From an uncultured Alistipes sp. (GTDB lineage: Bacteria > Bacteroidota > Bacteroidia > Bacteroidales > Rikenellaceae), in contig NZ_OZ007039.1 of the NCBI RefSeq assembly GCF_963931675.1, forward strand, positions 1,707,657-1,771,656: a stretch of 64,000 nt of DNA, read 5' to 3'. Position 1 is the stretch's first letter. The number at the start of each line of letters is the position of its first letter. The translations under genes were made by a program, and so were the position numbers. Below, piece after piece: positions 46,285-54,287 of the stretch. The notes under the pieces are model-generated. The model had not been told where the DNA came from, did no database searches, and saw nothing but the letters and a program-made list of their open reading frames with translations.

Positions 46285-47319
46285 TTAGGGATGAATGGCT
46301 ATCTTGATCACCCCCTCCTCCTTCGCCTCGAAGAGGTGGTAGGCCTCCTCGATCTCGGAGAGCGCATAGCGGTGCGTGATCAGCGGTGTCGTGTCGATCC
46401 GCCCCTCGCCGATCAGTTGCAGGATCTCCGCGCAGTCGCAGCCGTCCACACCGCCGGTCTTGAATGTCAGGTTCTTGCCGTACATCTCGGGCAGGGGCAG
46501 TATCTGCGGCCGGTCGTACAACGCCACGACGGTGACGATCGCATTCGGCCGGGCACATTCCCAGGCCAGTCGGAAACTGTCCCCGGCACCGGCCGCCTCA
46601 ATCACGACATCGGCTCCGCCCCGTTCGCATCGCTCCCGCACGAATGACAGGCACTCCTGCGGCGTGACCACCTCCACCGAAGGATGGTGCTTGTGGACGA
46701 ACCGGGCCCGCTCGGACTGGGGTTCGCAGACGATGACCCGTCCGGGACGGTGCAGCAGGACGCACTGCAGGGTACAGAGTCCCGTCGGCCCGGCTCCGAG
46801 AATCAGGACCGTGTCGCCGGGTTTGATCTCCGAGATGCGGGCAGCCCAGAATCCCGTGGCCAGAATGTCTCCCACGAAGAGCGCCTGCTCGTCGCTGACC
46901 GAATCGGGAATGCGGTTCAGCCCCTGGTCGGCATAGGGTACGCGCACGTACTCCGCCTGTCCGCCGTCGATGCGGCATCCGAGGGCCCATCCGCCGTGGG
47001 GGTCGGTGCAGTTGTTCACGTAGCCGTGGCGGCAGAAGAAGCACTCGCCGCAGAAGGTCTCCACGTTGACCGTTACGCGGTCGCCCGGACGTATCTCCCG
47101 TACTTCGGCACCCGTCTGCTCGACGATGCCGACCATTTCGTGTCCGACGGTGATGCCCGGCACGGCGCGTGGAACACTGCCGTGTTTGATGTGCAGGTCG
47201 CTCGTGCAGATGCTTCCGAGCGTGATGCGGACGATGGCGTCCCGGGGACCCTGCAATTGGGGTTTCGGTTTGTCGAGCAGTTCGAATCGCCCCGGTGCTA
47301 CGTAGGTATAGGCTTTCAT
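46285..47319 (-). CDS. Zinc-dependent alcohol dehydrogenase (MDR family)
   Basis: 344 aa. Catalytic zinc ligands: Cys in SICTSD and GHE (GHEMVG). Structural zinc loop: CGECFFCRHGYVNNC with four cysteines. NAD-binding Rossmann motif GAGPTG (about residue 175). The family oxidises alcohols, polyols or threonine; the substrate cannot be assigned. It is a single gene with its own promoter and sits upstream of malQ on the same strand, separated by a GC hairpin and 178 bp. Confidence 0.92.
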   Translation of the reverse strand: MKAYTYVAPGRFELLDKPKPQLQGPRDAIVRITLGSICTSDLHIKHGSVPRAVPGITVGHEMVGIVEQTGAEVREIRPGDRVTVNVETFCGECFFCRHGYVNNCTDPHGGWALGCRIDGGQAEYVRVPYADQGLNRIPDSVSDEQALFVGDILATGFWAARISEIKPGDTVLILGAGPTGLCTLQCVLLHRPGRVIVCEPQSERARFVHKHHPSVEVVTPQECLSFVRERCERGGADVVIEAAGAGDSFRLAWECARPNAIVTVVALYDRPQILPLPEMYGKNLTFKTGGVDGCDCAEILQLIGEGRIDTTPLITHRYALSEIEEAYHLFEAKEEGVIKIAIHP

Positions 47320-47373
47320 GGATGAATCGGTTGGGACGCTTCGGACGGCGAAGCGTCTGGTTGTCCATTGTTG

Positions 47374-47405
47374 CGAAAATACGAGAAATCCCGAAATTCT
47401 CCAAA
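47374..47405 (-). promoter_or_regulatory. Promoter of the alcohol dehydrogenase gene
   Basis: Minus strand TTTG (47402-47405), 20 bp, TATTTTCG (47374-47381), 7 of 8 bases consistent with the Bacteroidetes consensus; the ATG is 55 bp downstream. Confidence 0.65.
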
Positions 47406-47415
47406 TGCGGAAAAT

Positions 47416-47448
47416 TTTGCGGAAGCAAGCGTTTTTTTTGTATATTTG
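47416..47448 (+). promoter_or_regulatory. Perfect consensus promoter pointing right
   Basis: TTTG (47416-47419), 21 bp, TATATTTG (47441-47448). It is back to back with the alcohol dehydrogenase promoter and would drive the small ORF at 47509. Confidence 0.65.
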
Positions 47449-47508
47449 GTCCTATAGGTCGAAGGTGGTAGATAGCCGCTTGACTGGATTCGGCCATAGG
47501 TTAAGTTT

Positions 47509-47703
47509 ATGAAAAAGTTTTGCATCTCAAAATATCGGTCAGAGTCTGCGACTTCGGATCGGCCAAAACAGCATGACATGGAACAAGATTACCGGTTGGC
47601 AGTCTTGCCGGCAGCTATTCGGGCTGGAGAAGCAAGTGGCGAGGCAATCAGATTCGATCCCCAACGGCATTTATTGCGGCTGAAAGAGCAACGATTGAAG
47701 TAG
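47509..47703 (+). CDS. Possible small hypothetical protein
   Basis: 64 aa, starting MKKFCISKYRSESATSD about 55 bp after a perfect consensus promoter and ending at a nested hairpin (47722-47757). No family is recognised, and codon use is not decisive. The gene call rests only on its place between a promoter and a hairpin; it could equally be a non-coding transcript. Confidence 0.35.
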   Translation: MKKFCISKYRSESATSDRPKQHDMEQDYRLAVLPAAIRAGEASGEAIRFDPQRHLLRLKEQRLK

Positions 47704-47721
47704 TTATGTCGGTAGTTTATT

Positions 47722-47757
47722 AGAGATCTCCAGAAATCTGGAATTCTGTAAATCTCT
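47722..47757. terminator. Nested hairpin
   Basis: Outer AGAGAT/ATCTCT and inner TCCAGA/TCTGGA (47729-47742, loop AA). No clear U-run; may end the short transcript from 47441. Confidence 0.4.
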
Positions 47758-47909
47758 ATATCTCGGATTGAATATTTTTCCAATTCTGGAATGGTCTGGG
47801 AGGCTGTTTCGACAGGTAGGTGGAGGAGGATAAATTTAGCCGCTTGTCTTTTTCTAATGAGATGAGTGAGTTTTGTGTTTCCGGCTGGATGCTTCTATTT
47901 TTTTATTAT

Positions 47910-49142
47910 TTACTGATTGAGCAGGTAGGTGTTTTTGCGGTCGAATCCCCATTCAAAAAGATATTCGGCTCCTCCGATGTTAATCACAAATACGACCCGA
48001 TTCCCTTTTACCCACTCGGCGTGGACAAAGCCAGAAATACTCTCTCCTGGATAAATTGTACTTCGTTTTAGATATCCCATTTTTTTGATATCCTGCTCAT
48101 CTTGCAATGCTTGGCTGAAGTTGGCGATACGTTGTTGTGACGCCAGATTGGTTTGATAAGCGACCGTAGGATTATAGGTCGTTGTGGTATAAGAGGAATA
48201 ACCTCCATTGGAACTATATCCATATGTGGTTGATGTAGCGTATCCGGCTCCGGCTGTGGCCATTCCTTCGCTCACGCCCATTAAGACTGCGGCCCAAGTC
48301 TGTGAACGGTTTACTTTTTTTAGATATGCATCACAAGGCCAGATCGGTAAATCGTTTGTATTATTGTCTTCGTCTGCAGAATAGGCTATAATATCTGTTT
48401 CCGGTGTAAACTCAATCGGAGTGGTCGAATTATTCGATAGAATCAGGTCTATTCGGTGCCATTTCCCGTAATCTCGAATGACAGAACTTGTTAAAGCAAT
48501 GGTAAGACCATTTTTATAATAAACTTCCCATGGCGTCCCATCCCGGTAGTCGATGAACCGTTCCGCAATAGATGGAGTTTCCCAAACGGGCATGTCGTCG
48601 GCCATGCGGAATTTGAGCGTATTGCCTTGCGGGTCTGTCAGCAGATAATAATCGTGGAGCGGTATTCCGTCGTTGTATTCCACAATCTGGCATGAACCAT
48701 CTTCATTATAGGTCTTGTGCGGCCCTGACAACTTCCCGGCCAGGTAGCAGGCTTCGATTTTCAACTTTCCACTTTCGTCGTATTGCTGATAACTGCCGTT
48801 AAGCTGTCCATTCGTATAGTGCTTTTTCTCGAAAATCTTTCCACTTTTGTAATAACTGTTGTTTTCGCCGTCGAAGAGGGTCCGGCTGTCGTCCAGCGAA
48901 TCGATATGGAGGAAATACCCTTCGCTTCGCAGTTTCCCGGAGAGATAGAAATCCTTGTACTCTTTGCGGGCTGTCGAGTCTGCCGGATAGAGTGCGATGC
49001 GCAGATATTCGGCAAAAACGGGACTTGCTGCGATTTTCCCGGATCGGTTGTAATAGATGGAGTCGATCCGGCACTGGCGCCCTTGTGCCGAAACGCCCCC
49101 GATGATCAATGAGGTTATTATGCCAAGTAAAATTCGCTTCAT
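47910..49142 (-). CDS. MORN-repeat (YwqK-like) secreted protein
   Basis: 410 aa from the ATG at 49140-49142, which gives a signal peptide (MKRILLGIITSLIIGGVSAQG). Residues about 60-165 hold MORN/YwqK-like repeats (YYKSGKIFEKKHYTNGQLNGSYQQYDESGKLKIEACYL in shorter repeats, with GKL and NGQL turns). A beta-rich C-terminal region includes a Tyr/Ser/Thr stretch (YGYSSNGGYSSYTTTTY) and a hydrophobic helix near 290 (WAAVLMGVSEGMATAGAGYA). Function is unknown; in this order such proteins are often envelope-associated. Confidence 0.75.
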   Translation of the reverse strand: MKRILLGIITSLIIGGVSAQGRQCRIDSIYYNRSGKIAASPVFAEYLRIALYPADSTARKEYKDFYLSGKLRSEGYFLHIDSLDDSRTLFDGENNSYYKSGKIFEKKHYTNGQLNGSYQQYDESGKLKIEACYLAGKLSGPHKTYNEDGSCQIVEYNDGIPLHDYYLLTDPQGNTLKFRMADDMPVWETPSIAERFIDYRDGTPWEVYYKNGLTIALTSSVIRDYGKWHRIDLILSNNSTTPIEFTPETDIIAYSADEDNNTNDLPIWPCDAYLKKVNRSQTWAAVLMGVSEGMATAGAGYATSTTYGYSSNGGYSSYTTTTYNPTVAYQTNLASQQRIANFSQALQDEQDIKKMGYLKRSTIYPGESISGFVHAEWVKGNRVVFVINIGGAEYLFEWGFDRKNTYLLNQ

Positions 49143-49318
49143 GTTTTTAGTATTTGGCGCTGGACTGGATTCTTTGCTTGTGAGGTTTTGAAACCCAACC
49201 TGGCTGTGAAACTGTTCTATCTCATAAAAATAAGAAATTAAATTGAGTTTCACCATTTATTTGCTTAAAATTTTACAATGCCTCCTCTCAAGATCGTATT
49301 GATTCGGGAGGGGGTAAA

Positions 49319-49360
49319 AAAAGATCCGATATTGGATCTGATTCCAATGTCGGATCTTTT
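49319..49360. terminator. Long bidirectional hairpin
   Basis: AAAGATCCGA-ATTGG pairs with CCAAT-TCGGATCTTT (one mismatch pair), flanked by an A-run and T-run. It marks the boundary between core DNA and the mobile-element debris. Confidence 0.8.
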
Positions 49361-49373
49361 ATAAAGTGATTGA

Positions 49374-49465
49374 TTATCGTAGGATACGATACATCTGCTC
49401 TATATATCGTTTTTTTTGTTCCAGATTTGGGTGGACGTAGAGATTGAGCGTTGTGCTGATATTCG
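49374..49465 (-). pseudogene. Tyrosine recombinase C-terminal remnant
   Basis: Minus-strand frame encoding HSNISTTLNLYVHPNLEQKK then RYIEQMYRILR and a TAA at 49374-49376. This is the very C-terminus of a phage/element integrase, including the catalytic Tyr in LNLYVHP. Upstream homology breaks at about 49465, where a different gene remnant on the plus strand begins. It indicates an older integration or excision event here. Confidence 0.75.
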
Positions 49466-49753
49466 AGTGCCTGTCGGGTAGCGACTTCGCCAACTTCATG
49501 AACCTCAAGCCGACTGCGCGGGATGTCTCGGTACGCCCGAAAGAGAACCTGAGTGTCTGCTACATGGTGCTTGCCGTGTCGCAGACCATCCGCCCGCGCG
49601 AACGCGGCAGGCTGTAGGCGAAGGAATTCCTGAAGCGTTGCGGCATATCGAAATCCTATTACGACAAGCACCGCAGTGACGTGTGCGTCCGAATACCGCC
49701 GGGACATAGACAAAGCCGTGGAAAACGCAAGGCGGCTTGACTTCGCCTTGTAA
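49441..49753 (+). pseudogene. Remnant of an element-borne gene of unknown function
   Basis: The frame reads SGSDFANFMNLKPTARDVSV, then QTIRPRERGRL, a TAG at 49616-49618, then AKEFLKRCGISKSYYDKHRSDV; the tail SEYRRDIDKAVENARRLDFA continues in another frame to TAA at 49751-49753. One in-frame stop and one frameshift show decay. I recognise the pattern as one seen in Bacteroidales mobile regions but cannot name the family with confidence. Confidence 0.6.
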
Positions 49754-49867
49754 CATCCCGCCGTTTCCCCATTCAGGACATCATCATCCGGCATCGATAA
49801 TGCGCCATACTGTTGAAAACCAGCAGTGTGGGCATTTCTGTTATATGCACTTTCCCACAGGAGCCAC

Positions 49868-49898
49868 ATTGGGGCACTTTGGGTCAAACTTAACTTTG
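49868..49898 (+). promoter_or_regulatory. Candidate promoter of the mobilization remnant
   Basis: ATTG (49868-49871), 19 bp, TAACTTTG (49891-49898); it lies 90 bp upstream of the truncated HTH gene. Confidence 0.5.
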
Positions 49899-49987
49899 CA
49901 TCCGAAACGGAAGAAAGAGAAGTCTAAAACGCAGTACCGTGATCTTCTTCCATACGGACAAGGAACAGAAATAAAATATGGAACGAC

Positions 49988-50215
49988 ATGGAGAATGAAC
50001 GTAACCTCATGACAACGGCAGAAGCGGCGCGGTATCTCGGACTGAAACCGAGCTATCTCTACAAGATGATGATGCGTCGCGCTGATGAAAATCTCCTCCG
50101 ATTTCAAGGCGGAGGAGGCACGGGGGCACCTGCAATCCCCGCCCGCTGCCAACGGGAACCGAAACTGATGCCAAACCGGAACGGAGTGTCGGGCGATGCC
50201 GTGACGGACAAGTAA
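49988..50215 (+). pseudogene. Excisionase-type helix-turn-helix gene, 3' part replaced
   Basis: 75 codons. The first 31 encode a standard HTH_17 start (MTTAEAARYLGLKPSYLYKM). After MMMRR the expected wing (of the form IPYYKPNGK-FF) is absent and an unrelated Gly/Pro/Arg-rich stretch runs to the stop, consistent with an internal deletion that changed the frame. It was probably the excisionase or regulator of the mobilizable element whose remains follow. Confidence 0.6.
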
Positions 50216-50483
50216 TTTCCCGCACGCGGCATTCCGGAGAAACTGTTGCAGGTTATCCCGCCACGGATGGCATTTGAACGGCATACAAACGGCCTTTGGA
50301 TGGTATTTGTCCGGCAGCGGAGGTGCGCTGTGGGAAAACCGAAAATGTCATTCAGTTTCGAAATATGCCAAGGTCTAACCTCCCTTCGGTCGGTATTACC
50401 TTGGCGCTCTCGCGGCTCACTGGCAGTTCGCCGGTTGCGCCGCTCGCAAGCTCGCACTGCCAAACCTTTATAAAGCAACATTT
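50216..50483. other. Inverted repeats upstream of the mobilization genes, candidate oriT remnant
   Basis: CCAAGGT (50368-50374) pairs with ACCTTGG (50398-50404), and TGGCAGT (50421-50427) with ACTGCCA (50456-50462). They lie directly before the mobilization accessory gene, the usual oriT position in Bacteroides mobilizable elements. No gene is seen in this 268-bp gap. Confidence 0.5.
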
Positions 50484-50895
50484 ATGACAGAAAACAACAA
50501 GCGATACACGCCTTTCCCTTCCGATGACAGGCGTACCGAATACATCGGCGCGAAGGTCACAGCGGAGCAGAAACGGCACATCCGCCGCATGGCCGACAAG
50601 TGCGACATGACCGTCAGCGGCTACCTGCTGGCAAGGGCTTACGGCAAGGCAGGAGGCGATCATGGAGACCCTTGTCGGTTGCCGCAGCGACCTCGTAAAC
50701 TACACGTCCGCCCTCCGCGGCATGAGCCCGGAGAAGCGCAGGCAGATGTTCGGCAATTACCCGTTCATGCTCGGCTGGCTCAAGGAACTCGGGAAACTGG
50801 CCGAGCGTATCACGGACGTACTCGACAAGGCACGGCTTTCCAACCGCCTGCCCGCGGGGACAAGGAATGATGACGACGGGGAGGAGGAACCATGA
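50484..50895 (+). pseudogene. Plasmid mobilization accessory protein (MobC/MobA-like), with internal deletion
   Basis: The N-terminal part (residues 1-56, YIGAKVTAEQKRHIRRMADKC then MTVSGYLLARAYG) is in one frame. After about 50650 the match continues in the next frame (RQEAIMETLVGCRSDL, then MSPEKRRQMFGNYPFMLGWL) to a TGA at 50893-50895. The linker between the two halves is missing, so a small deletion broke the gene. The intact protein would be a ribbon-helix-helix-like relaxosome component. The stop overlaps the relaxase ATG (ATGA). Confidence 0.75.
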
Positions 50896-51914
50896 TAACG
50901 AAGGCGAAATCCATCTCCCACGGGATAAACGGCATCCGGTATATCATGGGGGAATCGAGGAACAGGAAACATCCCGAACGCATCTTCCATGTCAAGGACA
51001 ACCTGCTGCCGCCCGGTCTGGATGCCGCGGGAGTATGGGCGTCCATGCAGCTGACACTGGCCGGGTCCAGACAGATCAAGAATTCCGTCATCCGCATCGA
51101 GGTCAGCCCCGCGCCGGAACACACGGAACACTTCGGCATCGCCGACTGGGAAAAGCTGTGGGACGACTTCGTCCAAGAGTTCGACAACATCGAACTGCTC
51201 GACAGGAACGGCAGGACCTATTCCCCGAAGACCAACCTCGCAGGCAGCAAAGGTAAGGTGTACCTGCATCTGGAATCCCAAAGCGGCATTCCCCACCTTC
51301 ACGGCACGTTCTGCCGCATCGACGGGCAGGGACAGGACAACAACGACCATGACATCCACCTGCGGGCGCAGCGTGCAGCCGAGCGCGTGGCCCTGAAACG
51401 GGGCTGGACTATCGCGGACAAGGTCCGTGAGACGAACATCGAGCAGGTAAACCGGGACTGCATAGAAACTCTGGAATCCATGCCGAGCTGGTCATGGGAC
51501 GGATACGTGGCCGGTCTCCGGAGCAGGGGCTATGAATTTTGGGAGCTTCGCGACAGCAGGCAGATATTGCGCGGTTATGTGCTGAAGAAAGGCAATGCCC
51601 GATACAAGGCATCCGAACTCGGAAAGGGGCGCAACCTCATGACGGGCAAGCTCGAAAGCACGTGGAAGAATCTGCACGCGGTTTCTCCGGCAGCCAGACA
51701 AATCCCGTCGGCAACTGTTATAACACCTCCCGCGCCTGCTCCCGCACAAGAGCGGGTTCCGCTCCGCGTACAAGGAGAGGCGGTCCGGCCATACACCGGC
51801 TACCGGGCAGGCACCACCTCGTATCCTGCACAGCGTATGGCTGTGGAAGCTGCTCGGCAGTTTCGTCGTGTTCCTCGCCGTCTGCATTGCGCTGACTGTC
51901 CTTGTCTGCCATAA
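50892..51914 (+). CDS. Relaxase (MobA/VirD2-like), probably with frameshifted C-terminus
   Basis: 340 aa. Relaxase features: the start ITKAKSISHGINGIRYIM, and the metal-binding motif SGIPHLHGTFCRID (about residues 131-144). Residues to about 285 look normal. Beyond about 51745 the +1 frame looks better: it ends in a hydrophobic helix (WLWKLLGSFVVFLAVCIALT) and a TGA at 51922-51924 that overlaps the next gene's ATG at 51921. The present frame ends in an Arg/Cys-rich tail. I infer a frameshift; the nuclease domain itself may be intact. Confidence 0.7.
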   Translation: MITKAKSISHGINGIRYIMGESRNRKHPERIFHVKDNLLPPGLDAAGVWASMQLTLAGSRQIKNSVIRIEVSPAPEHTEHFGIADWEKLWDDFVQEFDNIELLDRNGRTYSPKTNLAGSKGKVYLHLESQSGIPHLHGTFCRIDGQGQDNNDHDIHLRAQRAAERVALKRGWTIADKVRETNIEQVNRDCIETLESMPSWSWDGYVAGLRSRGYEFWELRDSRQILRGYVLKKGNARYKASELGKGRNLMTGKLESTWKNLHAVSPAARQIPSATVITPPAPAPAQERVPLRVQGEAVRPYTGYRAGTTSYPAQRMAVEAARQFRRVPRRLHCADCPCLP

Positions 51915-51950
51915 ACTGAAATGAAAACACCAATATATACATATTTTATT

Positions 51951-53159
51951 ATGGCAACAGTGAAAATAAAATTCCGTGCATCCGCTTCCGAAACGAAAGA
52001 GGGCACATTATTTTACCAAGTGATTCACAACCGAGTGGCCAGGCAGATCCATATCGGTTACAAACTGTACCCGCAGGAATGGGATGCAGAAAACAAGGAA
52101 ATCATTTTCCCTTCCGATACCGGAGAGGCACGTAGAAGCTATCTGGTTTCATTAAAGACCGCCGTGCAGGAAGATACCAAGCGGCTGAGAAGCATCGTTT
52201 CACATCTTGATCGTTCAGGCAACACCTATACGGCGGAAGAGGTGGTGGCAAAATACCGATCCCCGACAGACAACCTCTGTTTCCTGTCCTTTTCCCGTAA
52301 TCTTGTCGGGCAGTTGAAACAGATAGGCAAACAGTGTACGGCCGACACATACACGACCGCCATCAATAGCTTCGCCCGCTTCCGCAACGAGCGGGACGTT
52401 CCATTGGACGATGTGGATTCCGACCTGATGACGGCATACGAGACATACCTCAAGGCAAACGGTATCTGCCCGAACAGCATTTCCTTCTACATGCGTAACC
52501 TGCGGGCAATATATAACCGGGCGGTGGACAAGGAGCTTACCGTGCAGCGTTACCCGTTCAAACACGTCTATACCGGGATTGACAAGACCGTGAAACGTGC
52601 CGTACCCCTGAATGTCATCCGCCAGATACGAGATCTGGACCTGAGCCTGTACCCGCTGATGGATTACGCAAGGGACATCTTTATGTTTTCCTTTTATACG
52701 CGCGGCATGTCGTTCATCGACATGGCTTTTCTGAAAAAGAAAGATTTGCAGAACGGCATATTATCCTACCGTCGGCATAAGACCAACCAACAGTTGTTCA
52801 TCAAATGGGAGAAACCCATGCAGGAGTTGATAAACAAGTACGACACCTCCGGAACACCTTACCTGCTGCCTGTTATCAAGAGTTGCGATAAGGATGAAAG
52901 GCGGCAGTACAAGAGCGAGGCACACAGGGTGAACAGGAACCTGAAGAAAATAGGCCGGCAACTGGGGCTGGTCATCCCGCTGACAACATACGTCGCCCGC
53001 CATGGGTGGGCAAGCATCGCCAAGAGCAAGAACATCCCCGTCTCCGTCATCAGCGAAGCGATGGGGCACGATTCGGAAAAGACCACGCTGATTTATCTGG
53101 CGTCACTCGACACATCCGCAATAGACAAAGCAAACAGCCTAATTCTGAAATCCCTGTAA
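51951..53159 (+). CDS. Tyrosine recombinase, candidate fimbrial phase-switch invertase
   Basis: 402 aa from ATG 51951 (MATVKIKFRASA, typical family start); ATG 51921 would add 10 residues. An N-terminal arm-binding domain (about 1-85) and SAM-like domain (about 95-190) precede the catalytic domain: Arg in FYTRGMSFIDMAFL, Lys in SYRRHKT, HGWAS with preceding R (YVARHGWAS), GHDSEKTTLIY with the nucleophile Tyr. All catalytic residues are present. The family includes both integrases and the Tsr-type invertases of Bacteroides. The two inverted core sites just downstream argue for DNA inversion. Confidence 0.85.
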   Translation: MATVKIKFRASASETKEGTLFYQVIHNRVARQIHIGYKLYPQEWDAENKEIIFPSDTGEARRSYLVSLKTAVQEDTKRLRSIVSHLDRSGNTYTAEEVVAKYRSPTDNLCFLSFSRNLVGQLKQIGKQCTADTYTTAINSFARFRNERDVPLDDVDSDLMTAYETYLKANGICPNSISFYMRNLRAIYNRAVDKELTVQRYPFKHVYTGIDKTVKRAVPLNVIRQIRDLDLSLYPLMDYARDIFMFSFYTRGMSFIDMAFLKKKDLQNGILSYRRHKTNQQLFIKWEKPMQELINKYDTSGTPYLLPVIKSCDKDERRQYKSEAHRVNRNLKKIGRQLGLVIPLTTYVARHGWASIAKSKNIPVSVISEAMGHDSEKTTLIYLASLDTSAIDKANSLILKSL

Positions 53160-53268
53160 ACAAGCAGGTGCATTAACACCGTAACCTATCTGCAAAGGTG
53201 TGTTTTGCGGCGAGACTTTTTATCTCTGCAACCTCATAGGTATGATTCCCGCCCAACAATAAGATTGG

Positions 53269-53291
53269 AAAATTCTCTTTTGAAGAGAAGT
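53269..53291. repeat. Left recombinase core site
   Basis: Spacer CTTTTGA (53277-53283) and inner arm AGAGAAGT (53284-53291). The outer arm (53269-53276) is diverged from the consensus ACTTCTCT, matching at its last three bases. The 18 bases at 53274-53291 are an exact inverted copy of 53475-53492. Confidence 0.75.
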
Positions 53292-53324
53292 AGTAATTAA
53301 CTACAAAGAAGTAGTAATTAACTG

Positions 53325-53355
53325 CAAAGATATATAAATCGCTGAGAATGACAAT
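53325..53355 (-). promoter_or_regulatory. Promoter inside the invertible segment, facing left
   Basis: Minus strand ATTG (53352-53355), 19 bp, TATCTTTG (53325-53332): the -7 is a perfect TAnnTTTG, the -33 matches three of four. In the present orientation it transcribes toward the recombinase 3' end. After inversion the -7 would lie at about 53434-53441 on the plus strand, about 260 bp before the first fimbrial gene. Confidence 0.7.
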
Positions 53356-53474
53356 AAAATAGCAGAAAAATTTCCTGTTGCATGCAAAAAGTTTTGCGAT
53401 AAGCATAATTTGTTGAGTCAGTTAGTTTAATTTTACACTATACCGCGCTGATATATAATCACTTGCATGAATAC

Positions 53475-53497
53475 ACTTCTCTTCAAAAGAGAGAAGT
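53475..53497. repeat. Right recombinase core site
   Basis: Perfect arms ACTTCTCT (53475-53482) and AGAGAAGT (53490-53497) flank the 7-bp spacer TCAAAAG (53483-53489), the reverse complement of the left spacer. This is the standard architecture of a tyrosine recombinase crossover site. Confidence 0.78.
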
Positions 53498-53503
53498 AGT
53501 AAT

Positions 53504-53701
53504 CAAAAAAGAGGTCTTTCCTGAAAATGGAGTATTGTGATGGGGGGGGGACAAGCCCTCGCATATGGATAGCAAACAATCGGTCAAGCTGGTTCAAACA
53601 AGATAAATAAGAAGGAAATAAACAGCCGCCGTGCGTAGAGATTCAAGTCTGCTTGATGGCTATGTCGCGGCAAAGAGTTTATAGAAAACAAAATTGTAAG
53701 C
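53504..53701 (+). other. Leader of the fimbrial operon with a G9 tract
   Basis: No gene and no TAnnTTTG promoter is seen in this 198-bp stretch. A run of nine G (53542-53550) is present; such tracts are prone to length change and could tune expression of the operon leader, but this is speculative. Confidence 0.5.
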
Positions 53702-54277
53702 ATGAAAAAATTGATTCTCGGTGTTTTCCTCGCCTTATGTTGGTGCTCGGGCTCCGTTAAGGCACAGGATGTAGCGGTAAAGACCAATCTATTGTATTGG
53801 GCGACCACCACGCCCAACTTGAGTGCGGAGTTCGGACTGGGCAAACACACAACACTCGAACTCACGGGGGGCTACAACCCGTGGACGCTGGATAAGGACA
53901 GCAACAAGAAGATAAAGCACTGGATGGTCATGCCGGAGTTCCGGTATTGGCTCTGTGAAAAATTTAATGGCCATTTCTTTGGATTACACAGCGGTTATGC
54001 CTTCTACAACATCAGCGGCGTGCGTGTTCCATTCCAAAGCAAGTCCACCAAGGACCACCGCTATCAGGGATGGGCGACAGGTGTTGGACTTTCCTATGGC
54101 TATTCGTGGCTGTTGGGCAAACGCTGGAACCTCGAAGCGACCATCGGGCTGGGCTACATCTACACTAACTACGACAAGTACGAGTGCGCCACCTGCGGAA
54201 AGTTCAAGGGCAGCAACGACAAGCACTATTTTGGACCCACCAAGGCTGGTATCTCCCTGATATACATAATTAAATAA
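53702..54277 (+). CDS. DUF3575 family outer-membrane protein (copy 2), first gene of fimbrial operon
   Basis: 191 aa. Signal peptide MKKLILGVFLALCWCSGSVKAQ, then the DUF3575 signature VAVKTNLLYWATTTPNLSAE and beta-strand patterns (GYNPWTL, MVMPEFRYWL). A CxxC pair (CATCGK) near residue 170 is not present in copy 1. It is likely an outer-membrane barrel that helps export or anchor fimbriae. The gap to the next gene is 10 bp. Being first after the invertible segment, its expression should depend on promoter orientation. Confidence 0.85.
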   Translation: MKKLILGVFLALCWCSGSVKAQDVAVKTNLLYWATTTPNLSAEFGLGKHTTLELTGGYNPWTLDKDSNKKIKHWMVMPEFRYWLCEKFNGHFFGLHSGYAFYNISGVRVPFQSKSTKDHRYQGWATGVGLSYGYSWLLGKRWNLEATIGLGYIYTNYDKYECATCGKFKGSNDKHYFGPTKAGISLIYIIK

Positions 54278-54287
54278 CGGAACCACT

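Larger units (their letters stand above)
53269..53503. promoter_or_regulatory. Putative invertible promoter segment (phase switch)
   Basis: An 18-bp perfect inverted repeat (53274-53291 and 53475-53492) encloses about 183 bp. Each repeat contains a 7-bp spacer in opposite orientation, the geometry needed for inversion by a tyrosine recombinase. Two 21-bp tandem repeats (53287-53307 and 53308-53328, 20 of 21 identical) sit inside the left end, and GAAGTAGTAAT recurs at 53493-53503; these may be extra recombinase-binding sites. The one good promoter inside faces left. The recombinase gene is 110 bp to the left and the fimbrial operon 199 bp to the right. Confidence 0.75.

Noticed and set aside
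46285..47319. Alcohol dehydrogenase as part of a maltodextrin operon with malQ
   Set aside because: There are 178 bp with a GC hairpin and a separate promoter for malQ between them, and no functional link is evident.
53405..53411. TAATTTG in the invertible segment as a rightward promoter
   Set aside because: It has one base too few between TA and TTTG and no -33 element at correct spacing, unlike the leftward TATCTTTG promoter.
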